NCBI RefSeq assembly: GCF_026914185.1
Contig: NC_070560.1
Location: 7,927,501-7,991,500, forward strand
Reading direction: 5' to 3'
Length of the DNA: 64,000 bases
Origin: Puccinia triticina
Taxonomy: Eukaryota > Basidiomycota > Pucciniomycetes > Pucciniales > Pucciniaceae
Positions 9,747 to 21,015 of the stretch are shown in pieces. Under the pieces are notes generated by a model. That model ran no database searches. It saw nothing but the letters and a program-made list of their open reading frames with translations, and was not told where the DNA came from. A program made the translations under genes and the position numbers. Each line of letters opens with the position of its first letter. Position 1 is the first letter of the stretch.

Positions 9747-12715
9747 TATTTGTGAAAACGCTAACTGTTTCATTCCAGAATTCAATCGATAAACAGAGAA
9801 AACTAGTGAAGGTCAACAAGGTCAAATTCAAATCGTGGTGGGATAAAGATATCCTCTCACCCATTGTCAAGAATAGAAATCAAGCTCGAAAGTGGATGTT
9901 GATCGCTCATTCGGTCCATGCTTGCGATTGCTATCACCATTGGCAAAAGGTCTTTAAAGACAAAGTATTCGAGCTCAAACGGAATCACTGGCGTAAATTT
10001 TTAGCGGAAAGTAAAGATCATCAGTTATTTAAAGCTTACAAGTTTACCAAACCCAGCAGCAATGGAAATGTTGCTCCTTTGTTGAATGAGCAAGATGAGC
10101 TTACTTCGGACAAAGAAGAACAAGCTAACCTTTTATTTAAAGGAACATCGGAGGTTCCAATTAATTGCGATATTAGTGATATCGCACCGGTTGATTTTTC
10201 TAATCCTCTTTTCTTCCCTGATATTTCCACTGCCGAAATCGATAACATTTTATCTAAACTTCCTAAAAAGAAAGCGTGTGGTCACGATGAGATTGCTAAT
10301 GAGGTTTTACTTTGGAGCAAAAAGATTATCACTCCCTTTCTAGTAAAATTGTTTTCGGCGTGTCTCCATCTGGGATATTTTCCTAAATATTGGAGACACG
10401 CGGTAACGGTTATTATTAGAAAAGCTGACAAGGATTCTTATGCACTCCCGGGATCTTACCGACCGATAGCGTTACTATCTTGTTTGGGAAAAGTATTCAA
10501 GAGCTTACTCACTAAACGTATTACTTTTTGGGCTGAGAATGATAAAATCCTAGCACAGGGGCATTTCGGCGGTAGAGCAAACCGTTGTACAGATGATGCT
10601 AATTTATTTTTATCCTCCTGGATTCGTCAGAAATGGAGAGAGAATAAGATCGTATCAGCTCTTTTTCTTGACGTCAAATCAGCTTACCCCTCCGTCATCA
10701 AAGAACGGCTCATCGACACTCTCATCAAATTCAATATCCCTTCGTACCTGGCAGCAATTATCGACTCACTTCTTTCCGATCGATCTACTTCGCTTCGTAT
10801 GGACAACTACCTATCCCCGTCATTCAATCTTAGTTGCGGTCTTCCTCAGGGCTCTCCTCTCTCTCCTATCCTTTATATCATCTACAATACCGGCCTCCTT
10901 ATCAATTCTCCACTCGATTTGAATCAAAACAGGTTATCCCTTGGGTTTATTGACGATGTCACTCATTTTGTTGCTGATTTGCGGCCTGATAGCTGTATAT
11001 CTGCTCTTGAAAATGAAGGGCAAAGGTCGTTAGAATGGGGTAAAAAGAATAACACCATCTTTGATAAAAAGAAAGCTAAATTTATGATTTTTACTCACAA
11101 ATCAATAGCAAACCATCCATTTCGGCTCGGCGAAGTCGAGATGGAAAGATCTGAATCAGTTAAATATCTAGGTGTTATCCTGGACTCCCGTCTTTCGTTT
11201 AAACTTCATCTCGATAAAGTCAAGAAATGCGGTGTCAATACAATTAATCAACTTAGTAGAATTTCAAGATGTTCATTCAGGGTAGGCTTACAACAGTCTC
11301 GCAACCTGATTATCAGTGTCCTTCAATCCAGAATCCTTTATGGCAGCCCTATCTGGGCATCCAAAAGGAATGAGGTATCAGTTAAAAATATCATCAGTAA
11401 AATTAATAATCAGGCTAACAGAGTCATCCTTGGAGTGTTTAAAACCACTCCATGTAAATTTCTCGACAGAGAGTCACCTTTAATTCCTTTTTTTGATGTT
11501 CTAAAGAGGAAAAATCATTTGTACCTATGTAAAAAATTAACAGCTACAGTCGATCATCCCATCAAGCGTCTCATTCAATCGGAAATCAACTACTCACCTC
11601 GAAGCCATTTATCATCTATCCACAATGTTTTCGACAAACATCTTTTTTCGGATTACGACCTTATCTCGATTGAAACCATCGAACATCATCTCATTCCTCC
11701 CTGGTCAAATTTCGTACTCAAAATCAATAATCTAAATATTAGTAAAGAAAAAGCGAAAAATATTGTTACTGATCAAATAGCTGATAAAAAGAATAAAAAT
11801 GAGATCTTACTTTTTACAGATGGGTCGAACATTCCTGATCAAGGAGCTGCTTCGGCGGCTCTCCTCAACAATTCAACTTTGTTTGCTTGCCGCATTAATG
11901 ATGCTGACAAAGCGTCAGCGTTTGAGGCGGAGGTTCAGGCAGTCAACATAGGTCTTGACATCATCAAAAATGAATTTATCAAGAATAGTTTACCTTTTTC
12001 AGATCAAATCAGCATTTACGCGGACAACCAAGCCACTTTACAGATTATCGCTCATCCGCCTCGCCCGAGTTCGAATCAATCAATTTTTATGCAGATTTTC
12101 AATAAACTTGAAATGTTGATGTCGACTTTCGGTTTTTCGGTTTCGCTTTGTTGGTGTCCGGCACATGTTGGTATACCAGAAAACGAGGCGGTAGATCAAC
12201 TCGCTAAATCGGCAACCAAAGGAAACCGCTTCTTCGATCTCAAGCAACAACCAAGAACTCTATCAAACATTCAGCAATTGATTCAATCCAAATTCAAATT
12301 CAACAAGCAGAAGCATCCAATCATTCGTAATCAAATTTTGTTAACCAACTCACCGATCAAGATCTTTGAAGCGCTAAATCACCTCAAAAGGGGACTGAGT
12401 TCAACAATTTATCAACTCCGTTCGGGTCATTCCCCGCTTAATGACTTCCTGTTTCACATCAACAAATTGGAATCTCCAAACTGCGATTTTTGTAATTCTC
12501 CGGAAACCGTTAAACATTATCTAATCGACTGCAAGAAATTTCAGAATCAAAGAAGAAAATTTAAATCAGCATTAATTTCGAATAAAATCAATATCAATCC
12601 GAATTCAATCAAGGACTTACTCGATAATACTTCAACTTTTATATTACTATCAAGATTCATCATCGAAACCAACCGATTCAGAAATATCAAAACTTATCTG
12701 GATGAAGAAGTTTAA
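9747..12715 (+). CDS. LINE ORF2 C-terminal part: reverse transcriptase, RNase H and zinc finger
   Basis: About 988 residues are uninterrupted. The RT domain spans roughly residues 110-430: KKKACGHDEI, PGSYRPIALLSCLGKVF, ALFLDVKSAYPSV, CG-LPQGSPLSPILY and GFIDDV, where the usual FADD box reads FIDD. The RNase H domain spans roughly 690-840, with LLFTDGS, AFEAE, IYADNQA and CPAHVGIPENEAVDQLAK (the D-E-D-D catalytic set). A C-terminal CDFCNSPETVKHYLIDC finger (C-x2-C-x8-H-x4-C) lies near 920. These activities copy element RNA into DNA at the nicked target and remove template RNA. There is no ATG at the left edge because the segment continues the interrupted ORF2. The stop is immediately before the 3' UTR. 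Confidence 0.93.
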
Positions 12716-12858
12716 AAAAAATTAATAAAAAGTTATCAGTTTCACTAGTCTCACTCTCTCTTTATATTCTTTCTGTTATCAAGTTACTTACCATTTTATT
12801 GTGTTAAAGGAATCATGTACTTGGTGGGAAAGATCGGGCTGGATCCTAGCGGGGGTCG

Positions 12859-12962
12859 GGTTCGGTCAACTTCCTGCCCGTTTACATCATCAGGGTATGT
12901 GGTCTGGGCAACCACATAACACGCTGTCTGGGCCGCAGTCGTGACGGAAGTTGGTTGGAACC
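12859..12962 (+). other. Structured LINE 3' UTR: long-range stem enclosing a hairpin
   Basis: GGTTCGGTCAACTTCC (12859-12874) can pair with GGAAGTTGGTTGGAACC (12946-12962). Inside it, GTATGTGGT...ACCACATAAC (12895-12920) forms a second hairpin with loop CTGGGCA. It lies in the 3' UTR about 145 bases after the stop. Some LINE reverse transcriptases recognise a 3' stem-loop; that role is an inference here. Confidence 0.55.
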
Positions 12963-13975
12963 GGCTCTCGCAAAAGTTTCAGACTCAATAAAAGAGATGG
13001 ATTTTCCTTTTTATCTTTTTTTGGGCACGACTTTCTTTTTTTCTTCTTCTCTTTTCTCTCTCAAAAACCACTTGGATAAAAATCAAACACATTCATCACT
13101 ATAAATAACTAATTAGTTATTCAATCATGTATTCTTTTCAAAACATCACCGCATGTATCTACATAATCTAGTATTCACCTAGTGCGCAATGTCAAAACAA
13201 TAAGCACTAAATAAAAAAAAAAAAAAAAAAAAAAGAGCTCACTCTCATATTCTCATACTCTCATATCACTGGTTGCATATCACGCACCTGTCACAAGCTA
13301 CCCGGTTCTTGGTTCAACTCCCAGCTGAGACATATACCCTTCTCAGTCTAGACATTCTTCACAACTCTTTATATCACCCTCTTGAGGACCTGTGTTCAAC
13401 CCCCACTGGAAACATCAAGTCAACTTTCACCCTTTCCATCATCATCAACCCTCACATCTTTCACATACCTGTCATCGAACGACTCCATCTGGAACTAGAC
13501 CAGACCTATCACTTGATTAAAACTTGCCAAGCTTAGCTTGGTGGGTCTTGTTATCTGATAGTATAGAAGGGCAGAGTTTGCACCTCCATCATCCCCTTCT
13601 CCATTCAGCAAAAGGGTTTCACAACCACTTTTGAGTCTTACACCGCCAGTATCAAAAGTTCGTCTGCCACTATCAAAAGTGTGTCCGGCACTCTGAATAG
13701 TGCGTCCGCCATTATGAGATATGCCTCCGGCAATATTGTAAGCGTCTTTGGCACCATGATATTTTTGAAGGATGACCTCCTCAAAAATTTATGGCCCAGA
13801 AATGGGCCAAAAGAAGTCAAAAACACAAAAAATGTAATTTTTTGGTGTTTTTAATGTATTTTGGAAGTTTTTCCGTTGAATATCTCTGAATACTCAAATA
13901 TTTGACAAATCAGTATTCGAGGGGCCCAAAGAACACGTCGAATACCACTGTGCTAGTCTTTGCACAGTGGTGAAC

Positions 13976-15360
13976 CAGAAGGAGTATGGGATGGGTCGTC
14001 CACGGCCATCTTGGTGCCCTTGGCCGGCGAAGCTAGTGCAGAAAGTTCAGAGTCAGCAAGTGGACAAGTAGCGGACAAGAAGATCTACATACCTGAAGCT
14101 TGTGGGAACAAGGGCTTGGGCAAAAGAATGATTGGTGATGGATCTCTTGGTCAAGCGGCAAGACCTAAGGAGTGCGGAGTAGTTGGGCACGGACGTTTCG
14201 GAGATTGTTTCAGGTATTCCGCAGAGGGCCTTTTTGAGTGACTAGAAGAAGGTTCAGTGGCAGAGGACAAAGAGGTGGCCTATGGGCGTTTAAGTCCTTT
14301 GTCATACAGGCAACACCGCAAGAGCTACGCTGTGCAAAGTGGCAAGCGTAGCAATTTGGACCCCACTTTTCTGCGCTTTTAGTAGCAGGCTGTGCACTAC
14401 GCTTTTCACTATTTTTCTCAAGGGGAAAAAATGCATAAAAATAGCAAGCTATTTTCAGCAGCAAGTAGCAGTGTTGTGCTACGCTTGCCACTACAATAGC
14501 GGAAAAAACACTACTTTAGCAATTTTGTGCCACTACTGTAGCATCATTGAAATTTGAATCCTCAACATCATAAAGTGATGGAGGATTTATGCTCTATTAG
14601 CATTTGTAGCATTTTACCCAGAAAAGCAAACTCTCCTGCTACACTTTTGACACAATAGCGGCCCAATTTACTACACTTTTGGCGCTACGCAGCGCTTATA
14701 GCGCTAAAAAGCGCCAATTCAGCCGCTACGCTAAGCTTTAGCAAAAGCAAAAAAAAAACCTTGCTTCGCTACGCGCAGTTCAAATTTGCAGTAGCAGTGC
14801 CGGCGCTTCACTACTGCTCTGAGTAGTGGTTTCCCGCTATCGCTATTACTATTCTGGATCTAGAGTAGCAGGGTTTTGCTTTGCTACGTAAAAGTGCTGC
14901 TTTTTGTAGCAAAGCATAGCTCTTGTGGTGTTGATACAGGGGCTGGTTGACTCCGTGCTTGTTGGCCCATTCTTTGGCTTTGCAAACCTAATCCTTGGCG
15001 CTGGAAAACTTGCTACGGTTGGGAGGAGGCTTCATGAGGTCTTCTCCACTTGCAGAATTCAACTAAGATGATAGATGGAGAACGTTCCGCACAAGAACTT
15101 TGGGAACCAGAAGGTGGTGGACGATTTTGTGATTCACGGTGTTTTCAAGGTCCCTCGGATTTGGGGGTGAAGGTGGAGCAGCGGCGTTTGGAATCTCTGC
15201 AGTTGTTACAGGCGCGACCGGCGCGGGAGTAGACGCAAGGAAGGCCAAGTTTCATGCAGCAATCACAGGCTTCCTTGACAATATGGGACAAAAGTGTGGG
15301 AAAGGATGTGGTAAAGTGTGGAAGTGGATGGTGGAGTGTGTGAGCAGGTGAAAAGTGTGG
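13976..15360 (-). pseudogene. Degenerate gag-like protein with cysteine clusters
   Basis: On the minus strand, near 15150-15300, the sequence reads CDCCMKLGLPCVY followed by CNNCRDSKRRCS. This C-x2-C...C...C-x2-C-x6-C spacing resembles the zinc-cluster region of gag-like proteins scattered through rust genomes. Reading on towards 14940 and then 14300-13976, short coding-like pieces continue but with several frame changes. The segment is also split by the 623-bp element at 14311-14933: joining across its 7-bp duplication links GTATGACAAAGG to the upstream part. No intact start or stop can be assigned. A transcription-factor-type binuclear cluster is the alternative, but the spacing is poor. 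Confidence 0.35.
14311..14933. mobile_element. 623-bp element with 25-bp inverted repeats and 7-bp target duplication
   Basis: The left terminus CAACACCGCAAGAGCTACGC is matched on the right by CAACACCACAAGAGCTATGC in inverted orientation. Perfect 7-bp direct repeats ATACAGG flank it at 14304-14310 and 14934-14940. The interior is rich in GCTACGCT/AGCGTAGC palindromes and has no gene. Both the 7-bp duplication and the CAA start are shared with family M7 (2561-2959), although the sequences are otherwise unrelated. Confidence 0.85.
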
Positions 15361-15392
15361 GAAGATCCGCCGGACTTCAAAACTGGGGCGGA

Positions 15393-16099
15393 TGTGGTCA
15401 TTTATATGGGCAGGTGTGGTAGAATTTCCACTCAGCAATAGCGCGTGTGGGAATGCACAGAGCGGCTGAGCGCAGAGTGCATTTTGGTTACATAAGCACT
15501 GAGAATGATGTCAGAAAAGAGCGCTAAGAAAGCTTACGCAAAGTCGCACGCGGACAGAATGCACAGATTGGGAGGACACAGATTGCAAACTGGAACGGAT
15601 AGGCAGGGCTAGACTGCGGCAGACCAAAACTCATTGTGGGAGTTCAAGTGTTGGAGAGGAGCGGAGCCTGGGACAATGACGTGTGGGAAATTGGGCTGGG
15701 AATGACGGACTAGTGAGGGAAAGTGTTGGATCTGTGGAATTGGGTGGCAACAGAGATGCGTGTGGAGGGAAGGAAGGGTGTGGAGGTTCACAGTTTCTCT
15801 TCTCTTTTTCCTTTCTACCATCTTACTACTCATTATTGTACTTACAACTGACGGATGTACTAGAATATTAGAAGAGTTTTATGTGAACTTTACTTTTGCG
15901 GACTTGTGCTTGCAAAGTGCAGAGTTTTACCACTTGCAGATTATCACGCTTTAGATCAGGCTCAACGCAGAGCACTGAAGGCTAGCGGAAAGTAGCAGTG
16001 CGGATCTGAGACATCAATAATCACTCAGCCTGGACACATATATTCTTGAAGAAGGCAGAAAGGGGTCATTTCTACCCACTAACTATCCTTTATTCTCAC
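15393..16099 (+). mobile_element. LTR family B, diverged copy
   Basis: It begins TGTGGTCATTTATATGGG, including a TATA-like box, and ends CTTTATTCTCACC. It shares the GCACAGAGCGGCT, GACATAAGCACTGAGAATG and GGCTCA...GCTGAAGGCTAGCGG blocks with the copies at 43476, 44480 and 49435. It has several deletions and no visible target duplication. Overlapping reading frames are repeat artefacts. Confidence 0.7.
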
Positions 16100-16160
16100 C
16101 CTGGCCACCCAGATCATGACTTGACCAATGTTCAACCCTCTTGATTCTTGATCACTTGGC

Positions 16161-16735
16161 TACAGTTGCGCAAGGCATCCTACTGTACAAGAAATACCCC
16201 TGGGGGACCCCCGTCCGGAATTTTAGGGCCACTTTTTTTTTGTTTTTTGCTGATTTTTTATGGCCAAAATCAGTTAAAAAGGGGGTTGGGACGGGTTGGG
16301 ATCACAGTGTACATATGTATTACACTCCATGTTTGCCATGAGGGCCCCCAATTGCCCAGGTGGGTCACCTCAGGGCCATTGGAGGTGCTCTGATGTTGCT
16401 TGGGGGGCCTCCAATGCTGATTGGAGGTGCAATATCTATGGACTTATAGGTGAAATACACCCATACATATGGGTTTAGCATATGTAAGCTGATATGTATG
16501 GCTTTATAGTATGTAGTTAGGCCAATGTCCGTAATTTCAGACCCAAGACAAATGAAACTTTTTTTGGCTGGTCGGAAACCTTATCCCACTTAGAACTGGA
16601 ATCTACATGATCCAAACAGCTCAAAAATTTCATCTACATGGCATACTACTCAAATGACGGGCCGTACATTTGGCCCGTGTCTCAAATATCTTTTTGCGGG
16701 CGGGGCTGTACAGTAGGATGCCTTGCACAACTGTA
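16161..16735. mobile_element. Tc1/mariner-like non-autonomous element (575 bp)
   Basis: Terminal inverted repeats of 29 bp begin TACAGTTGCGCAAGGCATCC (16161-16189) and are matched inverted at 16707-16735 with one mismatch. The TA at each end reads as the target dinucleotide, leaving CAGTTG... as the element end, which fits the Tc1/mariner superfamily. The interior has short frames only and no DDE protein. Confidence 0.75.
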
Positions 16736-17013
16736 CCTTTTTTGGTTGACCAGGGCATAGCACAGTGGTATTCAACGCTTTTTTTGGGCCCCTCAAATAC
16801 TGATTTGTCAACTATTTGAGTATTTGGAGATATTTGACGGAAAAACTTCCAAAATACATTAAAAACACCAAAAAAATACATTTTTTGTGTTTTTGACTTG
16901 CTTTGGGCCATACATTTTTGAGGGGGTCATCTGTCAAAAATATCATGGTGCCAAAGGTGTTTATAATATTGCCAGAGGCATATCTGATAGTGGCGGATGC
17001 ACTATTTAGAGTG

Positions 17014-17172
17014 CCGGACACACTTTTGACAGTGGCAGACGCACTTTTCATAGTGGCGGATGCACTTTTGACAGTGGCAGACGCACTTTTCATAGTGGCG
17101 GATGCACTTTTCACAGTGGCAGACACACTTTTCATAGTGGCAGACACACTTTTTGTATAGGTGGACACACTT
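17014..17172. repeat. 21-bp minisatellite of the hAT-type element
   Basis: About seven units of GTGGC(A/G)GA(C/T)GCACTTTT(G/C)A(C/T)A follow in tandem. The same array on the opposite strand is in copy 3 (47430-47700), and its remnant is in copy 1 (5200-5288, 13643-13720). The open frames across it are repeat artefacts. Confidence 0.85.
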
Positions 17173-17689
17173 TTCAAAGTGTCAGAGGCAGATTTCTTTT
17201 CTGTTACACCAAGGGGGATGGTAGAGGGCTGTGCAAACTCATCTGGGGCCTCTGGGCCCCAGAGAAGCTTTCATTGGCCCTCTACGCACCCCTTGGAGCC
17301 ACTAATTGAATTTATTCAAATGCTCAAGCTTAAATTTGCCCAGGCATTATTTGACTCAAATTGAATTCAAATCACCATGGGAGTTTGCTTGGCACTTGCG
17401 TGCAAGTGCCATTGCACAATATTGTTTAAGAACCCTGTTAGATATATGATGGAACTTGAGCCTCAATGTATGCTGAATTCATGAGGAATTTCTGTTTAAC
17501 TTATGCTCAATTGAGCTGAAGGCACTTTGGAAAGGAGTTGAATTCAATTGAAAATCAGCTCCAACTTGACTCTAGTTATTGCTGGAACTATTTTAGAACA
17601 CATTTTCCACTACCTTGCAAAGCAATATCAAATACTTGACAGAAACAAGGTATTTACCACAGGAATCAGATATTTCTAGAGCTGGCCCT

Positions 17690-17990
17690 ATCATCTGTTG
17701 GCGGGTCCTTGGCACCTGTGGGCGGGTACCTGTGGAAGTGCGCAGGTATCTTCTGGGTGCGGGTGCGGCTTTCCAGTCTGGGTCCAAATTCAGGCAGGTA
17801 CCTGCGCACAAATTGACATTCTGCACAGCTCTGCTTGCCCCTAGTGCCCATTGGCGGGTACTAGGTACCTGTGGGTGGGTACCCATGGAAGTTTGCAAGT
17901 AACAGCCAGCAGGTGCAGGTGTCTATTCTGGGTCATAATTCAGGAAGGTGCCTGCATTCGCTGCAGGTACCTGGATGCAAATTGCCAGCT
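17690..17990. repeat. GGTACC-rich subterminal repeat, left arm
   Basis: CCCATTGGCGGGTACTAGG and GTACCTGTGG(A/G)(A/C) words occur here and, in inverted orientation, at 33880-34340 near the other end of the 17.4-kb element. 17411-17689 and 17991-18050 show no gene. Confidence 0.6.
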
Positions 17991-18049
17991 CTATATATTT
18001 CATTCTATCATGTGTTTATCATAAGTCCCAAAAAGCTTGAGATATGTTA

Positions 18050-18300
18050 GTGGTACACAAAATGATAAATGTGTAAGTTTGTGTGACACATTATTTATTT
18101 GATAAATTTTTTCACAAAATATTTGAAGTTCTGGGAAAAGTCCAGCGGAAAAAACCTCATATTAATCAGGAGTTGTGTATGACTTCAGAAAATATCCCCA
18201 AAATCATTTGTGCACATATGGCTGAATCCAAGTATATTAAAGTCTCAGGTTTGTAGAAAAAAAATTCAAGGGTTCCCCCTACATTTTGCCAAAATACAAA
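18050..18300. repeat. Dispersed repeat with TTTGTGTGACACATT
   Basis: It shares GTGTAA(G/A)TTTGTGTGACACATT, TTCTGGGA(A/C)AAGTCCAG and TTCAGAAAAT with 33484-33610 in the same orientation, diverged. The two copies sit just outside the two ends of the Helitron region. Confidence 0.6.
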
Positions 18301-18398
18301 AAAAAATGTCAGAGGTTCCCCTCTTTACAAAACATTGACCGCACAAGCCGCAATCACCATACAAATAGACAAATTACAAAAAAAAAAAAAACACAAAT

Positions 18399-20006
18399 CT
18401 AATAATCCCACTCCCAAAAATGCCGCACCCAGCCACCCAGCGCAGCAAGCTGACGCACCGTGGCCCAACGCCCATCCCTGTCTAGCAGGGTTAAAAAGCG
18501 TTGGGAAGAGGACTCCCAGCCCGAAAGCACAGGGGAGCCCCCGAATATCCCCCGCCGGACTGCGCAAATGCTACAGCGGACGGGGGTGAGACGACCCTTC
18601 AGCTGGAAAACACAGCCTTCGAGTCGTCTGGGGAAGCAAGTCCTGTCCCGGCTCTCCTTATATAGTGCACCCAGCTGCCTCGGACCCGACATGTCGCCCA
18701 CAATCACAACACCATTCCATCCCCATGCCGCAACCGTCGCAACCCGCCTCCTCCTGCTCAAACAATCACCCCCCTGACCGCACGTCGACAAAACATCAAA
18801 CCCTGCGCCCCCCACCACGGCAACCCGAAACCAGTTCCCAAACAGAATGATTACACCCAAAAATCGCACTCCGCCTCGCTACGCCTCGCCAACCGCCCTG
18901 ATTCCCATTGGTCTGAACCATCGAAACCGGCAACGGGCTTAACCAGCGCCCTACCGCCTAAAAGCCTTGAATTTCCACTCTGAAGTCTCTACAACCGCCA
19001 AACCCATCGTCAGACTAACCCTCCCGGCAATCGACCTGTGGACCCGTCCTGCACCGAACCCTGAACTGTATCATCCAGTCCTATCATACAGGCATCAATG
19101 ACCAGCCTAACCAAGCACATACAACCACATCTTCCATTCTCACAATCGGTAAATTCCAATTCAACCTCGCCAACGGCCCTGATTCCCACCGGTCCTAACC
19201 ATCGAAACCAGCAATAGGCTTGACCAGCTCCTACCCACTAAACCGTTGATTATCAGCTGTATTTGACCCTGAAACCGCCAAGCCCACCGTCAGACTAAGC
19301 CTCTTGCCCACTGATTCACTCGACCCGCCCTGCACTGAGCCCTTAGTCGTTTCATCCAGTCCTACCCTACTGCCACCAACGACCCGCCTAGCCCAGCCAA
19401 TTCAAACCCTTCCTCCACTTTCACAAATGAGACATTTCAATTGAAGCAGCCACAACCATCCCAGGCCATCATGCCATCGCGCTCATAGGCCGACCACCTA
19501 ACGACTACCCCCATGCTAACCCACATATAAATATCATCCCCTTGCGCCGTCTCCATTACCTTCACTTCCCACAAGCAACACAATTCAAGTGCCAGACCAC
19601 CCCTTTTCCAATTTCTTCACCTTCACCGTCGAGCCTAAGCCCAACACCACCAAATCATCTGAGCCCCTGATCATCCCGTCCAACCCAACTCAGCCCGACC
19701 ACCCGTTAGCACAAACATCATCCTAACTCGACACTTGCCTTAGACCGACTGAATAAATCCAAACTTAAAATATGACTTCGTTGAGAGCCCTGAATCACCC
19801 TGCGACGTTCTCCTCGCACTTCCAACCCTTATCTAGTGTGAGCCATACCATCTCCCCCTCGCAAGACCCTAGCTGATTTCACCTTACAAAACCCATAGTC
19901 CACCGCGGAATCCGTACGTGCAAATCAATACGGTTTTGTCAAAACTCCTAGCTTTTTCCAATGCGGCGGCGTCGGGAACGATAAGAGGGAGAACTTTCAA
20001 GTCGAA
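18399..20006. other. Helitron left part without a supported gene
   Basis: This is C-rich on the plus strand, with many ACC/CCG words and stops in all frames. An imperfect duplication is visible: similar phrases (GCCCTGATTCCCA(T/C)(T/C)GGT, CATCCAGTCCTA) occur at 18896 and 19173 and at 19072 and 19355. No gene is supported. Confidence 0.5.
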
Positions 20007-21015
20007 TTGTCAACCAATACCGCACTCAATAACGTACTCGAGACTGGTTCCATTTATTCAATTTCTGGTAAAATGATAGCGATGAATGACGGGTCAGCCC
20101 CGTTGTTGACGTATTCACACGACGTTGTAACCCAAGTCGGATTCGTTGGGGAAGACCAACCAGACTTCGTCAACAAGACCGTCGTCACTGGCCTCGGGAT
20201 GATCACTCACCGACAAGAAGTTGTCGCCGAGTCAGCCGACACAGCTATATCACTCGAAGTTACTGTGGCTCACTCCGACTGGGACGCCGAAGTGAGTTGT
20301 TTGACCTTCATTCAATTCACAATGCTGACACCCGGCCTGGAGGCTTGATGCATAAAAAAATTCAACATCAAGTATATAGTCCCCGGAACGAAGAACCTCA
20401 TCAAGACTCATATGCTTTACGTCGTCGGACGCGAGGTAAACATTTATGGACGCCTTGTTGACTTCGACATGGAGTTAGACACCGCCGTCGTCGTTGTAAG
20501 TGCTCCGTCAACACAACAATCAGCCCTTTTACTCATTCCCTTGCAGGTTCACCACGTCAGTGTCACCAACGGCCATCAGATCGGTAAAACCGCGGGCTTT
20601 GGAATCAACAACACGCCCACGGGAGGTGCTGTCCAATTGTCAGTCCCTCTTAAACAAACTGTGTTTTCCTGTACTGAAGCGAGGACTCAGAACGAAGTTC
20701 AGCCCCAAGAAATCGACCGCCTCACCATCGGCGTCAACCTCCAAACCTATCAAACCACCAACAGAGTTACCGAACACTAAGGTGACGCCCCGCACCGCAA
20801 GAAACACGGCGCCCATCCCTGTCACCCCATTATCAGGCAAGGGCAAAGAGAAAGCAGATGAGTATTCCAACCTTGACGAGGAAGACGAGGCTGAAGACGA
20901 TTCGTCGGACGATACCGATGATGAACCATCTCCGCCCCCTCCCGCAAAATCCAAGCGGGGACGCCCAAGAAAAGCCGTCCTCCAAGAAGCCGCCAAACAC
21001 CTCAAGAAATGTTAA
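20007..21015 (+). pseudogene. Helitron-linked OB-fold-like / AT-hook protein remnant
   Basis: Coding-like pieces run 20007-20291, about 20355-20494, 20547-20640 and 20680-21015. The first two read like an OB-fold beta-barrel: GSIYSISGKMIAMNDGSAP, FVNKTVVTGLG, FNIKYIVPGT, YVVGREVNIYGRLVDFD. The C-terminal part is acidic (EEDEAEDDSSDDTDDE), followed by a basic AT-hook KSKRGRPRK. GT-AG introns fit after DWDAE and after DTAVVV. There is no ATG at the left edge, a frame slip in an A-run near 20351 and another near 20650, so I call it broken. Similar small proteins are familiar from rust genomes but have no named function. Single-stranded DNA binding beside RepHel is an inference. Confidence 0.5.

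Larger units (their letters stand above)
6545..13234 (+). mobile_element. Non-LTR retrotransposon (LINE), about 6.7 kb, full length but inactive
   Basis: 15-bp target duplications GAGCTCACTCTCATA lie at 6530-6544 and 13235-13249, and a poly-A run of about 22 ends the element at 13234. It carries a gag-like ORF1, then endonuclease, reverse transcriptase and RNase H in ORF2, then a structured 3' UTR. The order APE endonuclease-RT-RNase H-zinc finger fits the Tad1/I-type LINEs known from fungi; the exact clade would need a tree. ORF2 is disrupted by a frameshift near 8410 and a foreign-looking segment at about 9062-9746. Confidence 0.92.
5289..13642 (+). mobile_element. LTR family A, copy 2 (solo LTR split by a LINE)
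   Basis: It starts TGTGGTAGACGG and ends GAGTCTTACA, with 4-bp duplications CCGC at 5285-5288 and 13643-13646. LTR sequence is 5289-6544 and 13250-13642; between them lies the LINE. Removing the insertions joins the 21-bp repeat array of the host hAT-type element in register (GTGTCCGC + CAGTATCAAAAG), which supports both the boundaries and the order of events. The LTR also carries the 538-bp insertion at 5359-5896. No internal retrotransposon genes are present. Confidence 0.85.
4733..13962. mobile_element. hAT-type non-autonomous element, copy 1 (carries nested insertions)
   Basis: The terminal inverted repeats are CAAAGACTAGCACA / TGTGCTAGTCTTTG. They are flanked by 8-bp duplications CACAG(C/T)GG at 4725-4732 and 13963-13970 (7 of 8 identical). 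An 8-bp duplication with a CA-starting end is characteristic of hAT elements. Element-specific sequence is only 4733-5288 and 13643-13962; the rest is later insertions. It matches copies at 16751-34802 and 47187-48137. All three share internal 21-bp CACTAT(C/G)AAAAGTG repeats and a terminal TTTTTCCGTTGA block. No transposase is encoded. Confidence 0.85.

Noticed and set aside
16812..17177. Heptapeptide-repeat proteins on both strands
   Set aside because: They are translations of the 21-bp minisatellite of the hAT-type element; the same applies at 47358-47912.
18309..18330. TCAGAGGTTCCCC as the Helitron 5' end
   Set aside because: It is preceded by G, not the A expected at an A|T target. It is kept as a weaker alternative to 18398.
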